This document shows positions 50,443-58,929 of a stretch of DNA of 64,000 nt, one piece after another. The position numbers and the translations under genes were made by a program. This DNA comes from JAGPUQ01 sp049325095 (GTDB lineage Bacteria; Pseudomonadota; Gammaproteobacteria; Pseudomonadales; Porticoccaceae). Numbering within the stretch: position 1 is the stretch's first letter; each line of letters begins with the position of its first letter. The notes beneath the pieces were generated by a model that had not been told where the DNA came from, made no database searches, and saw only the letters and a list, made by a program, of their open reading frames with translations. The stretch covers positions 18,794 to 82,793 of the forward strand of contig JBMOPO010000036.1 in the NCBI GenBank assembly GCA_049325095.1. Direction: 5' to 3'.

Positions 50443-50833
50443 GTGCGGCCGCGGATGCTGTTGGGGGCGGCGACCGGCGGCCTGACCGCGGTGGCCCTGG
50501 GAGCGTTCGGCGCCCACGGCCTGCGCGATAGCCTGACGCCGCAGGCGCTCGCGCTGTGGCGAACCGCGGTCGACTACCAGATGTTTCATTCTCTGGCGCT
50601 GCTGGCCCTGGCACTGACACCGCCGGCGTCCGCGGCCAAGGCCGTCGGCATCGCCGGCTGGCTGTTCGGCATCGGCGTGGTCCTGTTCTGCGGCAGCCTC
50701 TATCTGCTCGCCTGGTCGGGCCGCGGCTGGCTGGGCGCGGTTNNNNNNNNNNNNNNNNNNNNNNNNNCTGCTCGTGGGCTGGGCGGCGCTCGCCGCCCAT
50801 GCGCTCGGCCGCTGGCCCGGGCCGCGCCGATGA
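50443..50833 (+). CDS. DUF423 family membrane protein (interrupted by assembly gap)
   Basis: A small polytopic inner-membrane protein of the DUF423/YgdD family. The first 100 residues have LGAATGGLTAVALGAFGAHGLRDSLTPQALALWRTAVDYQMFHSLALL, typical of the family. After 25 N the frame resumes with LLVGWAALAAHALGRWPGPRR and a stop. The codon boundaries on both sides mean the missing piece must be a multiple of 3, so the 25 N are not a true length. GTG 50443 has GGGAGG upstream; ATG 50455 is an alternative. Function unknown. Ends overlapping trmB by 4 bases. Confidence 0.85.
50743..50767. other. Assembly gap of 25 N
   Basis: A run of 25 undetermined bases inside the DUF423 gene. The flanking codons show that 25 cannot be the real length if the gene is intact; from family length the gap should be roughly 24-27 bases. 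Confidence 0.95.
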
Positions 50834-51546
50834 CCGGCCCCGGATCTTCCCGGCCGCCGCTGCCGGAGCGGCACCCGCGCCCGGTCCGCAGCTATGTGGT
50901 GCGCACCGGGCGGATGACGCCGGCCCAGCGCCGCGGACTGGAGGAGGACTGGCCGACCTATCGCCTGAGCCTGGCCGATGGCCGGGTGTCCTGGCCGGCG
51001 GTGTTCGGCCGCGCCGCGCCGGTGGTCCTGGAGATCGGCTTTGGGATGGGCGATTCGCTGCTGGCCATGGCGGCGGCCGATCCGGGCACCGACTTCGTCG
51101 GCATCGAGGTCCATCCGCCGGGCGCCGGCAGCCTGGCGCGGGCCGCCGCCGCCCTGCGCCTGACCAACCTGAGAATCTATCTGGCCGATGCGCTCGATGT
51201 ACTCGACGACTGCGTGCCGGACGCCAGCCTGACCCGGGTGCAGATCTATTTCCCCGATCCCTGGCCAAAGAAGAAACACCACAAGCGGCGCCTAGTGCAG
51301 CCGGCGCTGATCGAGCGGCTGCGCGCCAAGCTGATGCCCGGCGGGTTGCTGCACCTGGCCACCGACTGGGAGCCCTACGCAGAACGGATGCTCGAGGTCC
51401 TGGCGGCCGATCCGGGGTTTCGCAATCTCGGCGATCCCTTCGTCGCGCGCCCCGACTTTCGGCCGCCGACCCGCTTCGAGCGGCGCGGTGAGCGCCTGGG
51501 TCACCGGGTCCGCGACCTGCTGTTTCGCAGAACCCCGCAGCGCTGA
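50830..51546 (+). CDS. trmB: tRNA (guanine-N7-)-methyltransferase TrmB
   Basis: A 238-residue SAM enzyme that makes m7G46 in tRNA. RSYVVRTGRMTPAQRRGLEEDWP, the SAM site LEIGFGMGDSLL, GIEVHPPGAGSLARAA and the tRNA-binding IYFPDPWPKKKHHKRRLVQP are all typical. Starts in the stop of the DUF423 gene (ATGA). Confidence 0.96.
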   Translation: MTGPGSSRPPLPERHPRPVRSYVVRTGRMTPAQRRGLEEDWPTYRLSLADGRVSWPAVFGRAAPVVLEIGFGMGDSLLAMAAADPGTDFVGIEVHPPGAGSLARAAAALRLTNLRIYLADALDVLDDCVPDASLTRVQIYFPDPWPKKKHHKRRLVQPALIERLRAKLMPGGLLHLATDWEPYAERMLEVLAADPGFRNLGDPFVARPDFRPPTRFERRGERLGHRVRDLLFRRTPQR

Positions 51547-51626
51547 GCCGCCAATGGTCTGTCCGCGGCTGCCGGCGGGGCCCGGCTTGCGGTACCATGG
51601 CGCACCCTAGCCCACAGGAAACCCCC

Positions 51627-52361
51627 ATGAATCGATGGTTGATGCCGCTGGTGGCCGCCGCGGGACTGTCACTGGCCGCGTGCGGGCCCAAGCCCACCGA
51701 ACCGCAGGGCGCCGATCAGACCCTGGCCACGGATGCCCAGAAGATCAGCTACATCATGGGGGTCAACATCGGCTCGCAGATGAAAGCCGACGAATTCGAG
51801 CTGGATTCCGCCGCCTTCCTGCGCGGCGTGGAAGACGTCATGGCCGGCAACAAACCCCAGCTCAGCGACGAAGAAGCCAACGCCGTGGTGCAGGCCTATC
51901 AGGAAAAACGTCGGGCGGCGGCGGAGACCGAGCGCCAGCAGGCGGCGCAGACGAATCTCGAAGCGGGGCAGAAATACCTGGCGGAAAACGCCAAACGCGA
52001 GGGCGTGCAGGTGCTTGCCAGCGGCCTCCAGTACCGGGTGCTGCGGGAGGGTAGCGGCAGGACCCCGGCAGCGGACGATACGGTGGAAGTGCATTATCGC
52101 GGCACGCTGACCGATGGCACCGAGTTCGACAGCTCCTACGCGCGCAAGGAGACCGAGACCTTTGGCGTCAGCCAGGTCATTCCCGGATGGGTGGAGGCCC
52201 TGCAGTTGATGCAGGAGGGCGACAAGTGGGAACTCGCCATCCCCGCCGAGCTGGCCTATGGGCCGGGCGGCTCCGGCGGAGCCATCGGGCCCAATCAGGT
52301 GCTGCTGTTCGAGGTCGAGCTGATCAAGGTGATCGACAAGGCGGGCGACCCGGCACAGTGA
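51627..52361 (+). CDS. FKBP-type peptidyl-prolyl isomerase lipoprotein
   Basis: A 244-residue protein with a lipoprotein signal (LSLAAC lipobox, Cys about residue 20), an N-terminal dimerisation domain of FkpA/Mip type (KISYIMGVNIGSQMKADEFELD ... EKRRAAAE) and a C-terminal FKBP domain (about 125-235, VEVHYRGTLTDGTEFDSSYARKET ... FEVELIKV). It should assist folding of envelope proteins from the outer or inner membrane. AGGAA lies upstream of ATG 51627. Confidence 0.93.
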   Translation: MNRWLMPLVAAAGLSLAACGPKPTEPQGADQTLATDAQKISYIMGVNIGSQMKADEFELDSAAFLRGVEDVMAGNKPQLSDEEANAVVQAYQEKRRAAAETERQQAAQTNLEAGQKYLAENAKREGVQVLASGLQYRVLREGSGRTPAADDTVEVHYRGTLTDGTEFDSSYARKETETFGVSQVIPGWVEALQLMQEGDKWELAIPAELAYGPGGSGGAIGPNQVLLFEVELIKVIDKAGDPAQ

Positions 52362-52367
52362 GCGATG

Positions 52368-52393
52368 CGGGTCCGGGCGCTCGCCCGGACCCG
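52368..52393. terminator. GC-rich hairpin between convergent FKBP and dsbB genes
   Basis: CGGGTCCGGGCG and CGCCCGGACCCG form a perfect stem with almost no spacer, 7 bases after the FKBP stop. There is no T-run, so it may be a weak or bidirectional terminator or an mRNA end stabiliser. Confidence 0.5.
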
Positions 52394-52416
52394 GCCGTTG
52401 CGGCACACCGCCTTGG

Positions 52417-52914
52417 TCAAACGTCGCCGCGGCGGCTGCGCAGCAATTGCCAGACGCAGACCGCAAACAGCCCCGCAAAGGCCATCAGGGTCCAGCCGGG
52501 GATGCTGATGCCCAGCAGGGCCCATTGGATCTCGGCACAGTTGCCGTCCCCGCGCAGCAACAGGCCGAGCGCATCGGCCAGCGGCAGGGCGTCGAACAGG
52601 TATTCGGCCGGCGGCCCGCAGGCCGGCACCTGATCCGCAGGCAGGCTCTGCAGCCAGAGTTGCCGCGTCGAGAAGCCTCCCCCCAGCAGGGCGCTCAACG
52701 CGCCCAGCCCACTGTAGATCCGCTGGCCGATGGGCCCGGGGTTGTGCAGCGCCGCGATCAACAGCAGTGCGCCGACGGCGATGACGAACAGGCGCTGGAC
52801 GATGCACAGGTAACAGGGCTCCAGGCCCATCCCGTGCTGCATGTAGAGCGCGATCGCGATCAGTGCCGCGCAGAATGCGGCGGCGAGGAAATGGGTCTGG
52901 CGCGGCGATGGCAT
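52417..52914 (-). CDS. dsbB: Disulfide bond formation protein DsbB
   Basis: A 165-residue four-span inner-membrane protein that reoxidises DsbA with quinone. The first redox pair is CYLC (GLEPCYLCIVQR) after the first membrane segment. The second pair (PACGPP ... GNCAEI) is in the periplasmic loop. The start MPSPRQTHFLAAAFC was chosen; a longer frame to 52971 lacks support. A soluble FrnE-type protein is encoded elsewhere in the window, but no periplasmic DsbA is. Confidence 0.93.
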   Translation of the reverse strand: MPSPRQTHFLAAAFCAALIAIALYMQHGMGLEPCYLCIVQRLFVIAVGALLLIAALHNPGPIGQRIYSGLGALSALLGGGFSTRQLWLQSLPADQVPACGPPAEYLFDALPLADALGLLLRGDGNCAEIQWALLGISIPGWTLMAFAGLFAVCVWQLLRSRRGDV

Positions 52915-53006
52915 CAATGATTCCGCATGCTGGCGGGCGCCGATGCTTGCAAAGCGCTGGCCGGGCGTCAAGGCGCGGCTCGCCAGCCGCCCCGGCCGGG
53001 CCGCTT

Positions 53007-53585
53007 TCAGGGTTCAGCGCTCGCGAGGCTGCAGGCCACCGCGGCCATGGTCCGCGGGAAGGCTTCCGATACCGCTGCCTGCCGCACCGCCAGCAGATCC
53101 CACATCGCCTCCAGGGGGACCGGCCGGGCCAGGCGCCGGCCGATGCCGGCCAGGACCAGGCGGGCGCGATCCGGGTCGCGGTAGCTCTCCAGCAGTCGCT
53201 GTCCGGGCGCCCGGTCGCAGAATGCCCGGGCCCGCTCCGGCAACAGCGCACGGCGGGCGGTGAGCGCCCGATAGAAGGACCGGCAGAACTCGGCGAGCGG
53301 CTGGGGGTGGTAGCGGCCCCAGTCGAGGGCGAGCCGGTGATCGAACATCACATCGATGGCAATCCCCGCGTAGCGCCGCCAGGGGGAAGCGAAGGTCGCC
53401 ACCAGTTCCCGGGTCGCGGGCAGCCCGGCACACAGGGCGTCGATGCTGCGGTGGCGGCGAATGCCGGCCTCGATGCCCGGCGGGTAGCGGCCGCACAGGG
53501 GGCCCTTGACGAAATCGCCGAGCAGTCCGCCGATCTGCCATTCGGGATCGTCGCCGGAAAACAGCAGGTGGGCGAGATAGTTCAT
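53007..53585 (-). CDS. acpH: Acyl carrier protein phosphodiesterase
   Basis: A 192-residue AcpH that removes the 4'-phosphopantetheine arm from holo-ACP. MNYLAHLLFS, GGLLGDFVKGP, RRHRSIDA and DVMFDHRLA are the conserved metal-binding blocks of this HD-like family. It starts 18 bases after the gshA stop and is probably co-transcribed with it. Confidence 0.9.
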   Translation of the reverse strand: MNYLAHLLFSGDDPEWQIGGLLGDFVKGPLCGRYPPGIEAGIRRHRSIDALCAGLPATRELVATFASPWRRYAGIAIDVMFDHRLALDWGRYHPQPLAEFCRSFYRALTARRALLPERARAFCDRAPGQRLLESYRDPDRARLVLAGIGRRLARPVPLEAMWDLLAVRQAAVSEAFPRTMAAVACSLASAEP

Positions 53586-53603
53586 GGCTCCAGGTGACGG
53601 CGC

Positions 53604-55202
53604 TCACCGCCGGACATCGGCGGGGAGCGCGTACTGCGCGTAATAGGCGGCGAGGAAATCCTCGAAGCTTTGCCGGTCGCCCGCTTCCAGGGCGGCCTGG
53701 TCCCGCAGCGATTGTGCGGCCTGGGCGCGGTATCTAGACAGCGTATCGGCATCCAGGCCCAAGCCCGCGAAATGGTCCCGCTGCCGAACGGCATGGCCCA
53801 GGGCAGTTTGAAAATAGGTTCCCCCCGTGATGCGCATCTCGTCGAGAATGCGCGCCGCCGGGGTGCCGGCGGGCTCGTCGATGCGGGGGTGCAGCGCGCG
53901 CAGCGCGCAGCCGTGGACATCGGTGTCCTGGGCGGCATCGAGCAGATCGGCCACCGGTGCCATTTCCGCGAACAGGTCGCGCGCCCATTGCCGCAGGCTC
54001 TGCCGGCGCCCGAGAATTTCCAGCTGGAGCTGCGGATCGCGGCCGTGGTAGACGACCCGATACTGGTTGTCGCGCAGCAGGCCGTACTCCTGGGGACTGG
54101 CCCGGGGGCTCTCGGCGAGCAGGCAGAACAACAGAAAGACATCCAGCAGGTGGATCTGCCCGGCGTCGATACCCAGGGGTTGGTAGGGATCCAGGTCCAG
54201 GCAGCGCACCTCGATGTACTGCACACCGCGCTCCCGCAGAGCGTGCAGCGGCGCCTCTCCGCTGGCCGCGGTCCGCTTGGGGCGGATGGTGCTGTAGAAC
54301 TCGTTTTCGATCTGCAGGAGTGCGGTGCTGAGCTGGCGATAGTTGCCGTCGGCATCGCGCAGGCCGATCGCCTCATAGGGCGGATAGGGGGTGGTCAGGC
54401 CCCGGTGCAGCCGTTCGAGATAGGTGTCGAGGCCGTTGTAGCAGATGTTGAGCTGCTGCTGGGCCTTGCTCTGATAGCCGAGGTCCCCCATGCGCAAGGA
54501 GGTGGCGTGGGGCGCAAACAGGCTGTGGGCGTCGTCGCCGAAGGGCACCAGGCGGTGCTCGCGGCCGCGCACGAAGGAGCGGCAGACCGCCGGCGCAGCC
54601 CCGAACAGATACAGCAACAACCAGAGGTAGCGGCGGAAATTGCGGATCAGCCCGAAATAGCGGTCGGTCTTGAAGTCCTGCAGCGATTCCGGGCCGGCCT
54701 CCGCGCCGTGCAGTATCTCCCAGCAGGCATCGGGCAGCGACCAGTTGTAGTGGATGCCGGCGATGGTCTGCATCAGCCGGCCATAGCGATGGCCCAGCCC
54801 GACCCGGTAGAGGGTCTTCATGCGCCCTATGTTGGAGCTGCCGTAGCGCGCCACCGGGATGTCCTCGTCCCGGCCCAGCACGCACGGCATGCTGTTCACC
54901 CACAGCAGCTCGTCCCCCAGCTCGCCGTACGCGAACCTGTGGAGTTGATCCAGGGTCGCCAGGGTCTCGGCCACCGAGGTGCTGGGCGGGGTGATGAACT
55001 CGAGCAGCGCCTCGGAGTAATCCGTGGTGATGCTGGGATGGGTCAGCGCCGAGCCGAGCGCCGCGGGATGGGGCCGCTGCGAGAGGTGGCCGTCGGCATC
55101 GACCCGCAGACTCTCCTTTTCGATGCCGCGCAGGATGCCCCGCAGGGTATCGATCGCGCCCGGCTGCGCCAGCAGCCGCAGCCGCCGGTCCAGTGCAGAC
55201 AT
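53604..55202 (-). CDS. gshA: Glutamate--cysteine ligase
   Basis: A 532-residue class I gamma-glutamylcysteine synthetase, the first step of glutathione synthesis. RGIEKESLRV, LTHPSITTDYSEALLEFITP, YGSSNIGRMKTLYRVGLGHRYGR and YIEVRCLDLDP are characteristic. gshB is not in the window. A glutathione transferase and a possible deaminated-glutathione amidase are also encoded here, in keeping with active glutathione use. Confidence 0.96.
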   Translation of the reverse strand: MSALDRRLRLLAQPGAIDTLRGILRGIEKESLRVDADGHLSQRPHPAALGSALTHPSITTDYSEALLEFITPPSTSVAETLATLDQLHRFAYGELGDELLWVNSMPCVLGRDEDIPVARYGSSNIGRMKTLYRVGLGHRYGRLMQTIAGIHYNWSLPDACWEILHGAEAGPESLQDFKTDRYFGLIRNFRRYLWLLLYLFGAAPAVCRSFVRGREHRLVPFGDDAHSLFAPHATSLRMGDLGYQSKAQQQLNICYNGLDTYLERLHRGLTTPYPPYEAIGLRDADGNYRQLSTALLQIENEFYSTIRPKRTAASGEAPLHALRERGVQYIEVRCLDLDPYQPLGIDAGQIHLLDVFLLFCLLAESPRASPQEYGLLRDNQYRVVYHGRDPQLQLEILGRRQSLRQWARDLFAEMAPVADLLDAAQDTDVHGCALRALHPRIDEPAGTPAARILDEMRITGGTYFQTALGHAVRQRDHFAGLGLDADTLSRYRAQAAQSLRDQAALEAGDRQSFEDFLAAYYAQYALPADVRR

Positions 55203-55320
55203 GGGTTAGCTGCCAGTGGGAAGAACGGTACCCGCGCCGGGCACCGGCGCGATTCCGGGATCGCTTGGCACGCATTGCGCGGTTGGCATCATGGGGAAAG
55301 CCCTGGCAGTCCGGCCCGCA

Positions 55321-55356
55321 GTGTAACCCATGGGCGCGGATCCGGACGACCGCCGC
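55321..55356 (+). repeat. Direct repeat, copy 1, upstream of ugd
   Basis: A 36-base element: 19 bases (GTGTAACCCATGGGCGCGG), a 6-base variable part, then ACGACCGCCGC. Copy 2 begins exactly 70 bases later with 32 of 36 bases the same. Both copies are intergenic. Confidence 0.85.
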
Positions 55357-55390
55357 TTGAAGCACGGCAAACGATGAACTGATCGACATC

Positions 55391-55426
55391 GTGTAACCCA
55401 TGGGCGCGGGCCGCGACGACCGCCGC
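55391..55426 (+). repeat. Direct repeat, copy 2, upstream of ugd
   Basis: Second copy of the 36-base element, ending 63 bases before the ugd start. The 70-base period suggests duplication of a longer unit whose second half has diverged, or two operator sites. No promoter is obvious. Confidence 0.85.
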
Positions 55427-55489
55427 CGTGCGCAATACGGCGGTCACACAAGTGGCCGACACTGGGCCCGAATTCCAGCGGAGAGGATC

Positions 55490-56875
55490 ATGAAGATCAC
55501 CGTGATGGGCAGCGGTTACGTCGGCCTGGTGACGGCCGCCTGCCTGGCCAATGCCGGCCATCGGGTCACCTGCTTCGACATCGACGTGCTGCGCATCGAG
55601 CGCCTGCGCCAGGGCATCTGCCCGGTATTCGAGCCCGGTCTGGAGGATGGCATCGGCCAGGCGCGCCGCGCCGGCATGCTCGAATTCGAACGGGATCCGG
55701 AAGTGGCGCTGCGCCAGGCGGAGGTTATCTTCATCGCCGTGGGTACGCCGCCCGGCGAGGACGGCTCGGCGGACCTCTGCCACGTACTGAGCGCCGCCGC
55801 CATGATCGGCCGCCATCTGCAGCAGCGCGCCCTGGTGGTCACCAAATCCACGGTTCCGGTGGGCACCGCCGAGGAGGTGCGCGAGCGCATCGCGCGGTCG
55901 CTCGCCGAACGGCAGGCGAGCCTGGAGTTCGAGGTGGCCGCCAACCCGGAATTTCTCAAGGAAGGCTCCGCGGTCGCCGACTTCATGAAGCCCGATCGGA
56001 TCGTGATCGGGACCGATTCTCCCTGGGCGGAGAAGCAACTGCGCGGCCTCTACGCACCCTTCAACCGCAACCGCGAGCGCATCATGGTCATGGATGTGCG
56101 CTCGGCGGAACTGACCAAGTACGCCGCCAACGCCATGCTGGCCGCCAAGATCAGCTTCATCAACGAAATCGCCAACATCGCCGAGAAGCTGGGGGCCGAT
56201 ATCGAACAGGTCCGCCAGGGGATCGGCGCCGACCCCCGCATCGGCTATCACTTCATCTACCCCGGCTGCGGTTACGGCGGCTCCTGTTTCCCCAAGGACA
56301 TGCGGGCACTGGAAGCCTCGGCACTGCAGGCCGGCTACCGCCCGCAACTGCTGCGCGCGGTGCGCGAAGTGAACGAACGCCAGAAGCAGCGGCTCGCCGA
56401 CAAGATCCTGGCGTACTACGGCGGCGAATTGCGCGGCCTCACCTTCGCCGTGTGGGGCCTGTCGTTCAAGCCGCTCACCGACGACATGCGCGAAGCGCCC
56501 AGCCGGGCGCTGCTGGAGGCGCTGTGGCAGCGCGGCGCCAGGGTGCAGGCCTTCGACCCGCGCGCCAGGGAGCAATGCCGGGCCATCTACGGAGACCGCG
56601 AGGATCTAGCGCTGACGGGCACCAAGGAGGAGGCCGTCAAGGGCGCCGATGCCCTGGTGATCTGCACCGAGTGGAAGGGCTTCTGGGCGCCGGATTTCGA
56701 GGTCCTGCGCAGCGCCCTCCGCGCGCCGGTGATCTTCGATGGCCGCAATCTCTACCATCCCGCCCAGCTCGCCGAGCTGGGCTTCGCCTACATGGGCATC
56801 GGCCGGGGCGACAACCCCGAGCTGGAGCGTCCGGCCGAGGGGCGAAATCGCGCCCGGCCCGAGCGCGCCGCCTGA
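55490..56875 (+). CDS. ugd: UDP-glucose 6-dehydrogenase
   Basis: A 461-residue NAD-dependent enzyme that oxidises UDP-glucose to UDP-glucuronate. The Rossmann motif VMGSGYVGLVTAACLANAGH, the ANPEFLKEGSAVADFMKPDR block, the catalytic cysteine loop (GCGYGGSCFPKDM) and WGLSFKPLTDDMREAPS are intact. The last about 20 residues (PELERPAEGRNRARPERAA) are a charged tail. The start has GAGAGGATC upstream. UDP-glucuronate may feed the glycosyltransferase encoded further on, which is inference. Confidence 0.95.
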   Translation: MKITVMGSGYVGLVTAACLANAGHRVTCFDIDVLRIERLRQGICPVFEPGLEDGIGQARRAGMLEFERDPEVALRQAEVIFIAVGTPPGEDGSADLCHVLSAAAMIGRHLQQRALVVTKSTVPVGTAEEVRERIARSLAERQASLEFEVAANPEFLKEGSAVADFMKPDRIVIGTDSPWAEKQLRGLYAPFNRNRERIMVMDVRSAELTKYAANAMLAAKISFINEIANIAEKLGADIEQVRQGIGADPRIGYHFIYPGCGYGGSCFPKDMRALEASALQAGYRPQLLRAVREVNERQKQRLADKILAYYGGELRGLTFAVWGLSFKPLTDDMREAPSRALLEALWQRGARVQAFDPRAREQCRAIYGDREDLALTGTKEEAVKGADALVICTEWKGFWAPDFEVLRSALRAPVIFDGRNLYHPAQLAELGFAYMGIGRGDNPELERPAEGRNRARPERAA

Positions 56876-56951
56876 GGGCAGCGCAGCGCCGTGCACCGGT
56901 GGTGCGCCGGGCAGTCGCGGCAGGGAATTCGCCAGGGGCGTCCGCGCCGGC

Positions 56952-57860
56952 TCAGCGCAGCGCCATTCCCCGGTGCGCGCGCCGGGCGGACAGCCGCGGC
57001 AGTTGCAGCCGCTGGAAGCGGTTTTCGTTGCTCGCGGTGCGCTCGCACTTGAGGCGCTGGCGCAGGTCGCCCCAGTGGATCAACTCCAGGCGGCCGTCGC
57101 GGTGCTCGACCAGCGCCGTGCAGCTTTCCACCCAGTCGCCGTCGTTGCAGTAGAGCAGACCGTCGATCATGCGCAGCTCGGGCTGATGGATGTGGCCGCA
57201 GATCACGCCGTCGAAGCCCCGCCGGCGCGCTTCGTGAACCGCGGCGCGCTCGAAGGTCTCGATCGCGGCCCGGGCGTTGCCCACCCGGTTCTTGATGTAA
57301 TAGGCCAGTGACCAGTACGGCAGATGCACCCAGCGGCGCAGCGCGTTGGCGAGTTGGTTGAGCCACAACAGCAGGCAGTAGCCGGCGTTGCCGAGCCAGC
57401 GGTGGAGCCGCGAGCAGAGCACCACGGAGTCGAACTGGTCGCCGTGCAGCAGCAGGAGGCGCCGCCCGTCGGCGGTCTGGTGGACGGCCTCGGCCCGGAC
57501 CTCGACATCCAGCAGGTGGTGGTCGGCCAGTTCCCGCGCCAGGCCATCGTGATTGCCGGGAACATAGATCACCGGGGTGCCGGCCTGGGCCTTGGCGATG
57601 ATTTCGCGCAGCACCTGTTGGTGGGCCCGCGGCCAGTAGAAGCTGCGCCGCAGCGCCCACAGGTCGACGATGTCGCCGAGCAGGTAGAGCCGGTCACAGC
57701 GCACATTGGCGAGGAAGTCGAGCAGGAATTCCGCGCGGCAACCCCGGCTGCCCAGATGCACATCCGACAGCCAGACGGCGTTGAAACCCGTCGGCGGCGC
57801 GGGGGGCGGCTGCCCGCCCGGGTGGAGTTGGGGTGCAGGCGCCTCAGGGCTCCTGGACAA
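56952..57860 (-). CDS. LpxH-like metallophosphoesterase (UDP-2,3-diacylglucosamine diphosphatase family)
   Basis: A calcineurin-type phosphoesterase with the full metal site: DVHLGSRG, GDIVDLW, GNHDG, HGDQFD and GHIHQP. The length and the insert with WLGNAGYCLLLWLNQLAN fit the longer LpxH-like proteins that act on lipid-linked substrates. No ATG is near; the likely start is TTG 57860, giving 302 residues and overlapping the glycosyltransferase stop by 17 bases. Whether this is the lipid A enzyme or a paralogue cannot be told. Confidence 0.83.
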   Translation of the reverse strand: MSRSPEAPAPQLHPGGQPPPAPPTGFNAVWLSDVHLGSRGCRAEFLLDFLANVRCDRLYLLGDIVDLWALRRSFYWPRAHQQVLREIIAKAQAGTPVIYVPGNHDGLARELADHHLLDVEVRAEAVHQTADGRRLLLLHGDQFDSVVLCSRLHRWLGNAGYCLLLWLNQLANALRRWVHLPYWSLAYYIKNRVGNARAAIETFERAAVHEARRRGFDGVICGHIHQPELRMIDGLLYCNDGDWVESCTALVEHRDGRLELIHWGDLRQRLKCERTASNENRFQRLQLPRLSARRAHRGMALR

Positions 57861-58929
57861 GCTGGTCCACCGTCGGATCGAGGGATGGTGCCGTCGCCGG
57901 CAAGCGGGTCGCGCGCCACAGGGCCGCCGACAGCGGCTGGATGTCGGGGTCGTGTCCCTCCGCGATCCAGCGCGCAACGGCGGCCGCCACGTTCGGAAAG
58001 CGGACTCTGACCGCCGGTCCGGTTTCGAGCCACTCCCGCACCACTGCGGGATCGAGCCGGGTGGTGGCGCGCCCCAGCCGCAGGCGCTCGAGGGCCAGGG
58101 CGTTGGCCTGCTGCTCGGACTGCCCGCGCACCGGCTTGACCAGAAGCTTCACGCCCAGTTGCAGCGCCTCGCTGGCCAGTTCGAAACCGGCGTTGCAGAT
58201 CACGCCGCCGCAGCGGGTCAGTTCGGCCAGGAACCCGGGCCGGTTGGGACGGTGCCAGCGGATGTGCGGCGGAGAGGCAAGGCCGGGGTTCGCATCCGGG
58301 TGGTACACCGCGAACCGGGAATCGGGAAAGGCGGTCGCCAATGCCTGGATGGTGGCCGGCGCCTCGAACGGCAGATACACGATAATCAGCCCGGGATCGC
58401 GGTCGGCGGCGGGCTCTGCGATCGGCGCGATGGGCGGCAGCAGCGGGGCGTCGAAGTGGTGCCAATGCAACCCCAGCATGATCTGCGCAGGCGCCATCCA
58501 GCGCATCAGCAGGCGCTGATGGTAGTGGCCGCGGGGCCGTGGTATCGGGTAATGGAAGGCGTACTGGTGGCCGATGCCGATCGTGGGTTTACCGCGCAGG
58601 CGCGCCGCCCAGGCGGTGACCGGCTCGAAATCGGTCACCACCAGATCGTAGGGTTCCAGGTCCAGCTCGCGGACCTGGCGCAGGAACCGGCGCGGCGCCG
58701 CCCGGCGCATCGTACCCAGTGCGCTCAGCCGGCCATTCTCGATCGCCAGCGTGAAGCCTTCGCACAGCCGGTAGCTGCCGAAGATCTCCATGTCGAAGAA
58801 CTGGTCCGCCGGGCGTCCCGAGAACAGATAGTCCACGGCGAGCCCTTGATCCGCCAGGGCCTTGGCCATGGCGCGGGCGCGGGTGATGTGGCCATTGCCG
58901 GTGCTTTGCACCCCGTAGAGGATGCGCAT
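57844..58929 (-). CDS. MJ1255/VC2487-type glycosyltransferase
   Basis: A 361-residue GT-B-fold protein resembling the MJ1255 family. The N-terminus RILYGVQSTGNGHITRARAMAKAL is a MurG/UDP-glucuronosyltransferase-like glycine loop. The C-terminal half has CGGVICNAGFELASEALQLGVKLLVKPVRGQSEQQANAL, the nucleotide-sugar site pattern. Donor and acceptor are unknown; the nearby ugd makes UDP-glucuronate a candidate donor. Its start overlaps the PAP2 gene stop by 1 base. Confidence 0.83.
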   Translation of the reverse strand: MRILYGVQSTGNGHITRARAMAKALADQGLAVDYLFSGRPADQFFDMEIFGSYRLCEGFTLAIENGRLSALGTMRRAAPRRFLRQVRELDLEPYDLVVTDFEPVTAWAARLRGKPTIGIGHQYAFHYPIPRPRGHYHQRLLMRWMAPAQIMLGLHWHHFDAPLLPPIAPIAEPAADRDPGLIIVYLPFEAPATIQALATAFPDSRFAVYHPDANPGLASPPHIRWHRPNRPGFLAELTRCGGVICNAGFELASEALQLGVKLLVKPVRGQSEQQANALALERLRLGRATTRLDPAVVREWLETGPAVRVRFPNVAAAVARWIAEGHDPDIQPLSAALWRATRLPATAPSLDPTVDQLVQEP

